From an uncultured Flavobacteriales bacterium (GTDB lineage: Bacteria > Bacteroidota > Bacteroidia > Flavobacteriales_D > Crocinitomicaceae), in assembly GCA_913054135.1 (NCBI GenBank), contig CAJXJK010000009.1:1-64000 (forward strand): 64,000 nucleotides of DNA, written 5' to 3'. The translations under genes and the position numbers were made by a program. The notes beneath the pieces are model-generated. The model was not told the DNA's origin and ran no database searches. It worked only from the letters and a program-made list of their open reading frames with translations. Shown piece after piece: positions 26,165-33,862 of this stretch; position 1 is the stretch's first letter; every line of letters starts with the position of its first letter.

Positions 26165-26731
26165 ATGAATGAAATCAGAAAGTTTATTGAGAACATCACT
26201 CCAATTAACGATTCTGATTGGCAATTTTTTTCGTCAAAATTGGAACAAGTAGAACTCAAAAAAAAATCAACTCTATTAAATGTCGGTGAGGTTGAAAACC
26301 ATTTATACTTTATTTCAAAAGGAATTGTCAGGCTCTATGTTCCAAGAGTAGAATCCGATTTGACCTTTGGCTTTTTATTCGAAAATGAGTTTGTCACAGG
26401 TTATGACTCATTTTTAACTCAAATCCCCTCTGAATATCAAATTGAAACATTAACAGCAGCCATTTTATGGAAAATTTCGCATAAAGACTTGCTGGAAGTC
26501 TATGAAAGAACCGTTAGTGGTAACATAATCGGACGAAAAATGGCTGAAAATATGTTCTTGATAAAGTCGAAGAGAGAACTTTCTTTGCTAAGTAAAACTG
26601 CCGAAGAACGGTATTTAGACTTATTCTCAGAGCGACCGAGATTAATACAACAAATTCCATTAAAGTATATATCCTCATATATTGGAATTACTCCCCAAGC
26701 GCTGAGCAGAATAAGAAGCCGTATTACTTAA
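26165..26731 (+). CDS. Cassette 7, gene 1: Crp/Fnr-family regulator
   Basis: A 188-residue protein with an N-terminal cyclic-nucleotide-binding-like jelly roll (about 20-115; LLNVGEVENHLYFISKGIVR) and a C-terminal winged helix-turn-helix (IPLKYISSYIGITPQALSRI). It has no Cys cluster of FNR type. In Bacteroidota, short Crp/Fnr proteins of this kind often sit beside small membrane or oxidoreductase genes; here a DoxX-like gene follows in the same cassette. The ATG is 35 nt after the cassette boundary. Confidence 0.85.
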   Translation: MNEIRKFIENITPINDSDWQFFSSKLEQVELKKKSTLLNVGEVENHLYFISKGIVRLYVPRVESDLTFGFLFENEFVTGYDSFLTQIPSEYQIETLTAAILWKISHKDLLEVYERTVSGNIIGRKMAENMFLIKSKRELSLLSKTAEERYLDLFSERPRLIQQIPLKYISSYIGITPQALSRIRSRIT

Positions 26732-26748
26732 CCTAGGTTCATTGTTTT

Positions 26749-26756
26749 TACTTTTG
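26749..26756 (+). promoter_or_regulatory. Putative -7 element inside cassette 7
   Basis: TACTTTTG is a perfect TAnnTTTG match, 38 nt before the DoxX-like ATG and after the Crp/Fnr stop codon. No clear -33 element is seen, so a separate promoter for the second gene is only possible. Confidence 0.35.
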
Positions 26757-26794
26757 TGTTTTCTGACATTTGTAGTTCAATAATTCAGAAAATA

Positions 26795-27247
26795 ATGAAA
26801 CCACTAATTGTACTTCTCTTAAGTTTTGTAATCTCTCTAATTGTCATTAAAATCATCAAAAAAGAATATGATTTGGCCTTATCGGCAATAATAGCAATGT
26901 CTATAATGCTAGTCTTTACGGCTATTGGACATTTTGTCTTTACAAAAGGAATGTCAATGATGATACCAAAATTTATTCCCTTCAAAGAAAATTTTGTTTA
27001 CCTAATAGGGATATTTGAAATATTACTTGCCATAGGTTTGCTAATCCCTAAGCTCAAAATTATATCTGGATGGACGCTTATAATATTTCTCTTGTTAATG
27101 CTTCCTGCAAATATTCTTGCTTCTATGAACAATGTAAATTACCAAAAAGGGACTTTGGATGGAAGCGGGATGATGTATTTATGGTTTAGAATACCATTAC
27201 AAATACTATTCATTGTTTGGACATACATAAGCGCGATCAGGATATAA
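26795..27247 (+). CDS. Cassette 7, gene 2: DoxX-like membrane protein
   Basis: A 150-residue protein with four hydrophobic helices. GHFVFTKGMSMMIPKFIPFK, then YLIGIFEILLAIGLLIPKLK and the later LPANILASMNNVNYQ are the pattern of DoxX/DoxD-like four-helix membrane proteins, whose function is mostly unknown. The frame has a GTG at 26756, but the ATG at 26795 is preferred because it directly precedes the first membrane helix. It is probably a target of the adjacent Crp/Fnr regulator. About 70 nt of non-coding DNA separates its stop codon from R''. Confidence 0.75.
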   Translation: MKPLIVLLLSFVISLIVIKIIKKEYDLALSAIIAMSIMLVFTAIGHFVFTKGMSMMIPKFIPFKENFVYLIGIFEILLAIGLLIPKLKIISGWTLIIFLLLMLPANILASMNNVNYQKGTLDGSGMMYLWFRIPLQILFIVWTYISAIRI

Positions 27248-27320
27248 TTGCGAAAGATTGAGACCTAGCAGTTAACGCGCCCTCAAGCTCACCCTTCGAT
27301 TTTACATGGAAAAAAACAGC

Positions 27321-27472
27321 CCCTAACACAGTAAGTAAAGTTCACACCCTCCCTTGTCCCTCGCAAAAGCCTCCCATTTGCTTGTCCAGAATCTTGGGGT
27401 GCCATCACTACGGAATGCCAACCCACTTTGCGGCGGCATCTAAAAATGCCTAACTTTAGCCAAACGTTCGCT
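27321..27472 (+). repeat. attC-like site 7 (last complete site)
   Basis: R'' CCCTAAC, spacer ACAGTA, L'' AGTAAAGTT; right side L' AACTTTAGC, spacer CAAAC, R' GTTCGCT. Here the outer two L positions do not pair (AG against GC), unlike sites 2-6, so this site looks hybrid or decaying. AGCCCCTAAC matches the complement of the cassette 7 start GTTAGGTGCT at 9 of 10 positions. Confidence 0.82.
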
Positions 27473-27483
27473 ACAAAATTGAA

Positions 27484-27879
27484 ATGATAACTCACTGCAC
27501 ATACTGTTCTGCCGATAAAAACCATTTAGAAAGTCCAACTGAGGCAATTCATGTTTACAAGAGCAACCGAATTTTAAGCCTGTATGGGACAGCCATAGAA
27601 CAAAAAGTAGGATTCATCATACTTTCAGGTAAATTCGGGATTATTTCACCCACCGACAAGATTGATTACTACGATCATTTACTGATAGCCACAGAAGTTC
27701 AAGCGCACGCAGAATTAATATCTACTCAAATCAAAGCAAAAGGAATTTCAAAAATTGTCTTCTTCATGAATAGCCTTGAACAGGACACAAATCTCCAGCC
27801 CTATCTAGATTGCATGAAGATGGCCTGTCAAAAAGCAAATATTCAATTAACCGTTGAGATCACAGATTTGCAAGATTGA
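27484..27879 (+). CDS. DUF6884-like protein, possible cassette 8
   Basis: A 131-residue cytoplasmic protein. An N-terminal CTYCSADK segment, ALYxS-like HVYKSNRILSLY, then IILSGKFGIISPTDKIDYYD resemble DUF6884 proteins (C..K, then LSaKyGl..p...i.pYd). The function of that family is not settled. The ATG lies 17 nt after the last GTT boundary, as in the true cassettes, but no complete attC follows. It may therefore be a cassette that lost its site, or the native gene next to which the array was inserted. Confidence 0.65.
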   Translation: MITHCTYCSADKNHLESPTEAIHVYKSNRILSLYGTAIEQKVGFIILSGKFGIISPTDKIDYYDHLLIATEVQAHAELISTQIKAKGISKIVFFMNSLEQDTNLQPYLDCMKMACQKANIQLTVEITDLQD

Positions 27880-27935
27880 AGAAGTATGTACTTCGCTCGA
27901 ATTAAGTATATTTACTCAACCTCAATAAACTAAAA

Positions 27936-28388
27936 ATGAAATCACAAAAGTCATTGACCCGAAGTAAATGGTTGTTCCTAGTTTTATTTTTATCTACTAC
28001 AACTATTATCAGCAGCTGTAATAAAGATTCAGACAAAACCTATACTGTAACCGTTGGAGTCTATATCTTGAACGGAAGCACATATGAAGATCAAAACAAA
28101 GATCTCATTTTTGAAACACAAGAAGGATGTCAATCATGGAGCCGTACAGCACAAGCTGACAACCATAGCTCAACAACTCATGATCATTTCAACGCGGCAA
28201 CGAATACTACATATGATGCTAATAATGAGACTATTTCATGGACTGAATATGGTCCTGAACTTGATCAAAGTGCCATAGATGCAACTTGTGAAGCTGGTGT
28301 TGACGGAGCTGTCAAAACGGCGAATAAAACTGATTATATCGTAGATAAGAATTTCTATTTGAAAATCAAATCTGCAATAGAAAACTAA
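27936..28388 (+). CDS. Lipoprotein of unknown function
   Basis: A 150-residue protein with a lipoprotein signal after a basic N-terminus (TTIISSCNKD, Cys near 28). The mature part has many Thr, Asn and Asp residues and several His residues (SSTTHDHFNAATNTTYDANN) and two more Cys residues. No family recognised. It is the first clearly chromosomal gene to the right of the cassette array. Confidence 0.6.
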   Translation: MKSQKSLTRSKWLFLVLFLSTTTIISSCNKDSDKTYTVTVGVYILNGSTYEDQNKDLIFETQEGCQSWSRTAQADNHSSTTHDHFNAATNTTYDANNETISWTEYGPELDQSAIDATCEAGVDGAVKTANKTDYIVDKNFYLKIKSAIEN

Positions 28389-28426
28389 CCAACTCACACA
28401 TCCTACTATTTTCGTGGACCTCCGAC

Positions 28427-31400
28427 CTACTCCCTAAACGGATCCAATTCTAATTCGCCAACAGCGGTCTGATAGGCTTTCCAATCAGCTTTTAAAAATG
28501 CTTGAACCTCAGCATAAATCTCTTTGTATCTTCTTTCAGCCTGAGCGTAATAATTATTAAACGCCTGCTCATTGCCAGCCATGGTTCCCCAAGTATGCCA
28601 TAAAGGTTGTTGCACTTTTCTAATAAGATCTTCACTGTTTCTAAAGATTCCTTTTACCTCTTCTTTACCTAATATCTGGTCCATGAACGCTTGCATTTGC
28701 TTCTTGGCCTTTTTGCCTAAATCTTCTACATTTTTAAAAACAGTATCCTTTTCTGTTGGCATTAATTGATTCACTCTTTTAATGCTCGCTTTATTCGCTC
28801 TCAGCTCATCACACATTTCAGTTACTTTGGCCATTAGGTCGTCTACTTTGTCAAATCTGGCCTGACGCTCTTTAAGATCGTCCATTGAAAAATCCAATTT
28901 AGGATCCATCATCACTTTCACTTTTTGAGATGAAACATGATTTCCAACTTCTACAGTAACAGTGTATGTTCCTGGAAGAACTGAGACTCCTCCTGATTCT
29001 TTTACATCTTTCTCACTTTTTGGCTTTGGAGTTCTTGCCGATCTGTTTCTTTTTCGTTCTAAGCCCCATCCTAACTTATTGATGCCATCATCTACTTTTA
29101 TTTTTTTGGTTCTTATGGTGTCTCCGGCTTCATTCATCACATACATTTTTCCCTCTGTTTTTTCTTCCTTCTCTCCTCCATTATAATAAACGTAAAGCCT
29201 TGCTCCTGCTGATTTGTTTTCTCCATTGTAAATGGCATTTGCTGCAAAATTCCAACCTATAGGCTGTGGGTTTGAAAACTGATAAGCATCCGGAATATCA
29301 AAGATTAACAATGAATCTTTTTTCCATTGATCTTCACTTGTTTTGGCCATTACTCTCAAAGGGTCAATATTATCTAAGATGTAAGCCGAACGTCCGAATG
29401 TTCCCAATACTAAGTCTGATTCTCTTTCTTGTATTTTCATATCCATAGTGCTCACATTCGGATAACCTTCTTTCCAATGATTCCAGTTTTCTCCTTTATC
29501 AAATGAGACATACAGACCTTGCTCTGTTCCAGCAAAAACCAAATTAGGTTCAATAGGATCTTGAATTACGCTCAAACAAAATCCAGGAAAATCGCTTTCA
29601 TCAGCAATTCGTTCCCAGCTCTTACCTTGGTTATCTGAGAAATACAAATAAGGTTTCCAATCATTTCTTCTGTAATCGTTCACCACTACAAACACTTCAT
29701 TCGCATTGTGATTGGATGGATGAATTTGTGGAATCCATGCGCCTTCTGGCATATCAGGTAATTTAGATTCAAATGATTGCCAAGTCGATCCTCCATCAGT
29801 AGTTAAGCTCAATCTGCCATCATCAGAGCCTACCCAAATCATGTCTTTCTGAACCGGAGACGGATTGATAGTGATGATGTTGGTGAAGTTCTCAGCTCCT
29901 GTCACATCAAAAGTCAATCCTCCACTGTATAATTGTTTCTGTTTGGATGTATCGTTGGTGGTTAAGTCAGGTGAAATCGTATTCCAGCTGTCTCCTTCAT
30001 TGGTGCTCTTATGCACGTACTGCGTTCCAAAATAGATGGTGTTCGCATCAAATGGGTCCTGTGCAATAGCCGCATTCCAAGAGAATCTAAGCGGAATCGT
30101 ATCTGCAGTGGTTGGACGAATATCTTTATCATAACCTGATTTCAAATCGTATCTACCTACAAAACCTCTTTGACTCATTGAGTATCCATAGCGAGAAGGT
30201 TCTTCAGGATCTGGTACGACATCAAATCCGTCTCCACCACTCAAACGGTGGAAATTTTCATTCTTAATGCTCCCCCATCCAAAAATGTATCCAGGTCCTT
30301 TCCACGACCCGTTATCTTGCATACCGCCATAGATATTATACGGCAGCTCATTGTCTATATTGATATGATAAAATTGACCCAAAGGCAGATTCTTCACATT
30401 ACGCCAAGTCTTTGCCTTGTCACGTGAAATGGCCAAGCCTCCGTCATTACCAATTATGATATAAGATGGATCTTTTGGGTGTATCCAACATGCTTGAAAA
30501 TCAGGATGAACTCCGTAGTAAGGAATGATAATCTTCCAAGTTTTCCCTCCGTCTTCAGATCGAGAAACTCTTGACCATAAACTGTAAATTCTATTCTCAT
30601 TTTCAGGGTCTACAAATAAGTCACTGTAATAGAAAGGTCTATTTCCTGCATTTTCATCTGAACTGATGCTGTACCAATTGTATCCCCCGTCATCTGAACG
30701 ATACACCTCATTCTTTTCAGCTTCTACAATAGCATAAACACGATCAGAATTTGAAGGAGCAATGGCTAAGCCGATTCTTCCCAAATCTCCTTTTGGCAAT
30801 CCATCTTCATCTGTTTTTCTATTCCAACTTTCACCACCATCTACTGACATGTAAATACCGCTTCCTTCTCCACCAGAGTTGAATGTCCAAGGTTGTCTTC
30901 TGAATTCCCACATGCTGGCAATTAACTTATTTGGATTGCTCGGATCAAGCACTAAATCTGCAATTCCGATTCCGTCTGCTCCTTTTAAAACATGCTTCCA
31001 AGTCTTTCCTCCATCTGTTGTTTTGTAAACTCCTCTGTTTGGATTATCCCCCCATTGAGGACCTTGTGCTCCTACCCAAACTGTATTGGGATCACTCGGG
31101 TGGATAATCACTCTATGAATGTTTCTTGTTTCTTCAAGCCCCATGCTTTGCCAAGTTCTTCCGGCATCAATTGTTCTGTACAATCCGTAACCTGAGTTCT
31201 GACTATTTCTAGGATTTCCTTCTCCTGTTCCCACCCAAATCACATCTGGGTTAGATTGCTGGATAGCGAGCGCTCCTATATTTATGGTAGGCAAGGTGTC
31301 TGCAATAGGCTCCCATTCAATTCCGCCGTTAGTCGATCGCCAAACTCCGCCTGAAGCTGCTCCAATATAAATGGTGCTGGGGTCACTTTCAATAACATCA

Positions 31401-31537
31401 ATGCAAGTGACACGGCCACTCATTCCGGCAGGTCCAATTTGTCTTGGAGACATATCGCCAAAAATGGACATATCAACTTTTTGAGAAAAACTTAGAGCCG
31501 TTACGCAAACAGCTAGGAAGGATATAATTGTCTTCAT
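28427..31537 (-). CDS. Large secreted Asp-box (BNR/VPS10-like) beta-propeller protein
   Basis: A 1036-residue protein with a signal peptide (TALSFSQ, about residue 19). Repeated Asp-box motifs (S.DGG.TW: TTDGGKTWKHV, SVDGGESWNR, SEDGGKTWKI, TTDGGSTWQS) span roughly residues 60-750 and imply one or two beta-propellers, as in sortilin/VPS10 and GH74-type proteins. A beta-sandwich follows, then a helical C-terminal region (about 900-1030). There is no T9SS domain. Homologous proteins are common in Bacteroidota and are often annotated as glycosyl hydrolases without proof. Monocistronic. Confidence 0.8.
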   Translation of the reverse strand: MKTIISFLAVCVTALSFSQKVDMSIFGDMSPRQIGPAGMSGRVTCIDVIESDPSTIYIGAASGGVWRSTNGGIEWEPIADTLPTINIGALAIQQSNPDVIWVGTGEGNPRNSQNSGYGLYRTIDAGRTWQSMGLEETRNIHRVIIHPSDPNTVWVGAQGPQWGDNPNRGVYKTTDGGKTWKHVLKGADGIGIADLVLDPSNPNKLIASMWEFRRQPWTFNSGGEGSGIYMSVDGGESWNRKTDEDGLPKGDLGRIGLAIAPSNSDRVYAIVEAEKNEVYRSDDGGYNWYSISSDENAGNRPFYYSDLFVDPENENRIYSLWSRVSRSEDGGKTWKIIIPYYGVHPDFQACWIHPKDPSYIIIGNDGGLAISRDKAKTWRNVKNLPLGQFYHINIDNELPYNIYGGMQDNGSWKGPGYIFGWGSIKNENFHRLSGGDGFDVVPDPEEPSRYGYSMSQRGFVGRYDLKSGYDKDIRPTTADTIPLRFSWNAAIAQDPFDANTIYFGTQYVHKSTNEGDSWNTISPDLTTNDTSKQKQLYSGGLTFDVTGAENFTNIITINPSPVQKDMIWVGSDDGRLSLTTDGGSTWQSFESKLPDMPEGAWIPQIHPSNHNANEVFVVVNDYRRNDWKPYLYFSDNQGKSWERIADESDFPGFCLSVIQDPIEPNLVFAGTEQGLYVSFDKGENWNHWKEGYPNVSTMDMKIQERESDLVLGTFGRSAYILDNIDPLRVMAKTSEDQWKKDSLLIFDIPDAYQFSNPQPIGWNFAANAIYNGENKSAGARLYVYYNGGEKEEKTEGKMYVMNEAGDTIRTKKIKVDDGINKLGWGLERKRNRSARTPKPKSEKDVKESGGVSVLPGTYTVTVEVGNHVSSQKVKVMMDPKLDFSMDDLKERQARFDKVDDLMAKVTEMCDELRANKASIKRVNQLMPTEKDTVFKNVEDLGKKAKKQMQAFMDQILGKEEVKGIFRNSEDLIRKVQQPLWHTWGTMAGNEQAFNNYYAQAERRYKEIYAEVQAFLKADWKAYQTAVGELELDPFRE

Positions 31538-31699
31538 GGATTTAATTGAAAGAACAATTTAATCAAAACAATGTTTGAATGCGGTTATAAAAAGTATGAA
31601 TGGCGAAAAAGCTAAGCTTACTCTGCCTAAAACAAACAGCAAACTCGAAACACAACCTTACATCAAGAATTGTTGAACAGCGGTCAAAACCCAGAAATC

Positions 31700-31730
31700 T
31701 TTGAATTATGATATTCGAATTTGTAACTTT
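31700..31730 (+). promoter_or_regulatory. Promoter for the esterase lipoprotein
   Basis: TTTG at 31700-31703, 19 nt, then TAACTTTA (31723-31730), matching the Bacteroidota -33/-7 arrangement at all but the last -7 base. The ATG of the esterase gene lies 7 nt downstream, so the leader would be very short. Confidence 0.55.
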
Positions 31731-31737
31731 AAGGATT

Positions 31738-32622
31738 ATGAAAAAGTTAATCCTAATCGTTTTAGTCAGCCCACTCATCTTATTCAGTTGTAAAAAGGAC
31801 CTTAAAGATGGCGGTACCTGTGATGGAAATGCCGGAGCCGAAACTTTGGTTCATGATGGGCAAGACAGAGAATACATGCTCTACGTCCCATCTTCGTACA
31901 ATGCATCTACCCCAACCCCTTTAATGATGAATTTTCATGGTTTTGGAGGTCAAGCTGCAGATTACATGACTTATGCTGACATGAGGTCGTTGGCTGACAC
32001 AGAGAATTTCATATTAGTTTACCCGCAAGGAACTTGTTTAGATGGTTCTTCTCATTGGAACACCAGTTTACCTGGAGGAGATAACAAAAGCTCAGCAGAC
32101 GATTTTGGTTTTGTAGAAGCCATGATTAACCAATTGTCAAATGAATATTCAATTGATTCAGAACGCATTTATGCCTGCGGATATTCAAATGGAGGAATGT
32201 TTGCTTACGGCCTAGCGAACTTCAAAAGTGAGTTGGTAGCGGCTGTAGGTTCGGTCTCAGGAACTATGCTTGATTTTAACGGACCAACTGCTCACCCAAT
32301 GCCTGTCATTCATCTGCATGGAACTTCTGATGGTGTTATTCCTTATGACGGGAGTAGCGATTGGAGCTCAGCTGAATCGGTTTTAAATCATTGGATTAAC
32401 TTCAATAATACTTCAACGAGCCCAATCACGGATTCTGATTCAAACAGTGGTATCACTATAGAGCACTATTTATATGAGCAAGGCGATAGCAGTGTTTCAG
32501 TAGAGCATTATAAATACATAAGTGGAGATCACGTTTGGTTCAACAATTCATATCAAGGAAAGAATACCGCTCAATTGATTTGGGATTTTGTTTCCAAATA
32601 TGATATCAATGGTTTGATGTAA
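31738..32622 (+). CDS. PHB-depolymerase/feruloyl-esterase-like lipoprotein (LpqC type)
   Basis: A 294-residue lipoprotein (PLILFSCKK lipobox) with an alpha/beta-hydrolase fold: the oxyanion loop MMNFHGFGGQAADY, the nucleophile elbow CGYSNGGMFAYGLA, a later HLHGTSDGVIPYDGS (acid) and GDHVWFN (His). These match the secreted poly(3-hydroxybutyrate) depolymerase/LpqC esterase family. The substrate could be an aryl ester or a polyester. The frame opens at 31708, but the ATG at 31738 fits both the signal peptide and the promoter. A second lipoprotein gene follows after 11 nt. Confidence 0.85.
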   Translation: MKKLILIVLVSPLILFSCKKDLKDGGTCDGNAGAETLVHDGQDREYMLYVPSSYNASTPTPLMMNFHGFGGQAADYMTYADMRSLADTENFILVYPQGTCLDGSSHWNTSLPGGDNKSSADDFGFVEAMINQLSNEYSIDSERIYACGYSNGGMFAYGLANFKSELVAAVGSVSGTMLDFNGPTAHPMPVIHLHGTSDGVIPYDGSSDWSSAESVLNHWINFNNTSTSPITDSDSNSGITIEHYLYEQGDSSVSVEHYKYISGDHVWFNNSYQGKNTAQLIWDFVSKYDINGLM

Positions 32623-32633
32623 TTTCAAACAAG

Positions 32634-33350
32634 ATGAAAGCAATATTCTTTTTCCTTTTCGCATCATCTATTTTAATTTCATGTAATGATGAAGTTCAAC
32701 CAGATCAAATAGAAACATCAACCCTTGAATTAGATACAACTGAAATTGAATGGGAAGAAGAGCAAGAGCCTGACATCCCTTTTGGTATGATGGAGATTGT
32801 GATAAATGAAATGAGCTTTCTTTTCGAGGAAATTGACATGAGCTGTTATTACGAAGTTGAAGGCACTGAAAACTTTTGCAAATTCGAAGACACGGCATTC
32901 TTTAATTTATGGCCAGGTGATTGGATGGAAGATAAGGTCGTTAAATTGAAAGATGATGACAGTGAAATTATTGAAATGTACGTTCAATCCGTTAGTGTTA
33001 TTGGCGTAGATTCTGATCGTATGATTGAAGTACCTTTTTGCGCTTTATCTGGATGGAAAAATTCAACTTCATCTTGGAAACAAATTCAACCAAAAAATAA
33101 TGAATTTCACTTTGAAAGTTTTGATCAAGAAAGTGAACCGCTAATCGTAGAATTAGATGAATTAAAAAATGAATTGATGAACTCTTGTGGCGAAGGATGG
33201 TATGAAGAGTATGCTGACGCCGACAGTTTGAGCCAAATTCCGTATTGGGATTTCACTGACAGGTACAACTACAAAATTATCACGAGGGATTTGAGTTCGG
33301 GCGAAATCACTGAGCATATTTTCGTCTTTTTCACACCTACATCTTGTTAA
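32634..33350 (+). CDS. Acidic lipoprotein of unknown function
   Basis: A 238-residue lipoprotein (ASSILISCNDE, Cys 17) with a strongly acidic N-terminal linker (DTTEIEWEEEQEPD) and a Trp- and Cys-containing body (CYYEVEGTENFCKFED, SCGEGWYEEY) ending in a conserved-looking HIFVFFTPTSC. No family recognised. It follows the esterase lipoprotein by 11 nt and is probably co-transcribed. Confidence 0.6.
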   Translation: MKAIFFFLFASSILISCNDEVQPDQIETSTLELDTTEIEWEEEQEPDIPFGMMEIVINEMSFLFEEIDMSCYYEVEGTENFCKFEDTAFFNLWPGDWMEDKVVKLKDDDSEIIEMYVQSVSVIGVDSDRMIEVPFCALSGWKNSTSSWKQIQPKNNEFHFESFDQESEPLIVELDELKNELMNSCGEGWYEEYADADSLSQIPYWDFTDRYNYKIITRDLSSGEITEHIFVFFTPTSC

Positions 33351-33420
33351 CCCTAAACTCATCCAACCGATTCAATTAAATATTCGTTAATTAGATTAGC
33401 TCAACAAAGGCCAAAATTTT

Positions 33421-33840
33421 ATGTCTAAAAATCTCATCATCATTACGCTTGTTCTTTTAGCTTTTACATCTTGCCGAAAAGATGATGAAATAATGGATGA
33501 CCCTCGTCTCAAATATGCCGGTGACTGGAACTTCAAAGGCAATAGCTATACATTTTCAGGATATTACGATTACAGTGGTATGACTCCGGTTTGGACATCT
33601 AATACCAGCTCATCAACTTCGTATAATGATAGTACCGGAAGCATCAGATTTGGGAAAAATCAAAACGAACTGATTATAAAATATTGTTCAACTTGTGCAG
33701 ATGTTGTTTACGACCTCAATGAAAATTATCAAGGATCATGGCACATCAATGAAATTGACTTTTATAACAATGTTCAACCGGCACCTCCGGGATATTCTTC
33801 ATACTATTCTACCTACAACATTCAAGGCTGGAAACTTTAG
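33421..33840 (+). CDS. Short lipoprotein
   Basis: A 139-residue lipoprotein (LLAFTSCRKDDE, Cys 17) whose mature part is Tyr/Ser/Thr-rich beta sequence (FSGYYDYSGMTPVWTSNTSS), as in small lipocalin-like envelope proteins (GDWNFKGNSYTF resembles a lipocalin-like opening). Function unknown. A second small secreted-protein gene starts 22 nt downstream. Confidence 0.6.
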   Translation: MSKNLIIITLVLLAFTSCRKDDEIMDDPRLKYAGDWNFKGNSYTFSGYYDYSGMTPVWTSNTSSSTSYNDSTGSIRFGKNQNELIIKYCSTCADVVYDLNENYQGSWHINEIDFYNNVQPAPPGYSSYYSTYNIQGWKL

Positions 33841-33862
33841 ATTAAGTGTTATCTTAAGATCC

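Larger units (their letters stand above)
18258..27466 (+). mobile_element. Integron-like gene cassette array without integrase (CALIN-like), at least seven cassettes
   Basis: Seven attC-like sites separate unrelated genes. Inferred cassettes, cut between G and TT of R', are 18258-19114, 19115-20323, 20324-21651, 21652-22743, 22744-24105, 24106-26129 and 26130-27466. In each, the first bases are complementary to the R'' at its own 3' end: cassette 2 TTATATTTA with TAAATATAA, cassette 3 TTAGGTACA with TGTACCTAA, cassette 4 TTAGCAT with ATGCTAA, cassette 6 TTAGGTG with CACCTAA; cassettes 5 and 7 have one mismatch, cassette 1 a one-base insertion. Forward genes begin 10-35 nt after the boundary and usually end inside or just before R''. 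No integron integrase (IntI) is encoded in the window. An integrase elsewhere in the genome, or a lost one, must be assumed. Confidence 0.85.

Noticed and set aside
18258-27466. A composite transposon or insertion sequences
   Set aside because: No transposase, terminal inverted repeats of the IS kind or target duplications were seen; all copies have the same orientation.
18968-27472. Short open frames on the minus strand within the attC-like sites, several starting with M(E/A)PQD.GQANG
   Set aside because: They are the same repeat read in the same reverse frame and end wherever the neighbouring sequence allows. They reflect the conserved DNA, not a protein family.
18968-27472. The repeats as a CRISPR array or REP-type elements
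   Set aside because: Repeat units are 150-172 bp and spaced 0.8-2 kb apart with genes between, unlike CRISPR. REP elements do not show complementarity between opposite ends of the intervening segments.
32211-32220. TAGCGAAC as the R'' of cassette 8
   Set aside because: It lies inside the esterase gene with no L'', L' or R' nearby, so it is a chance match.
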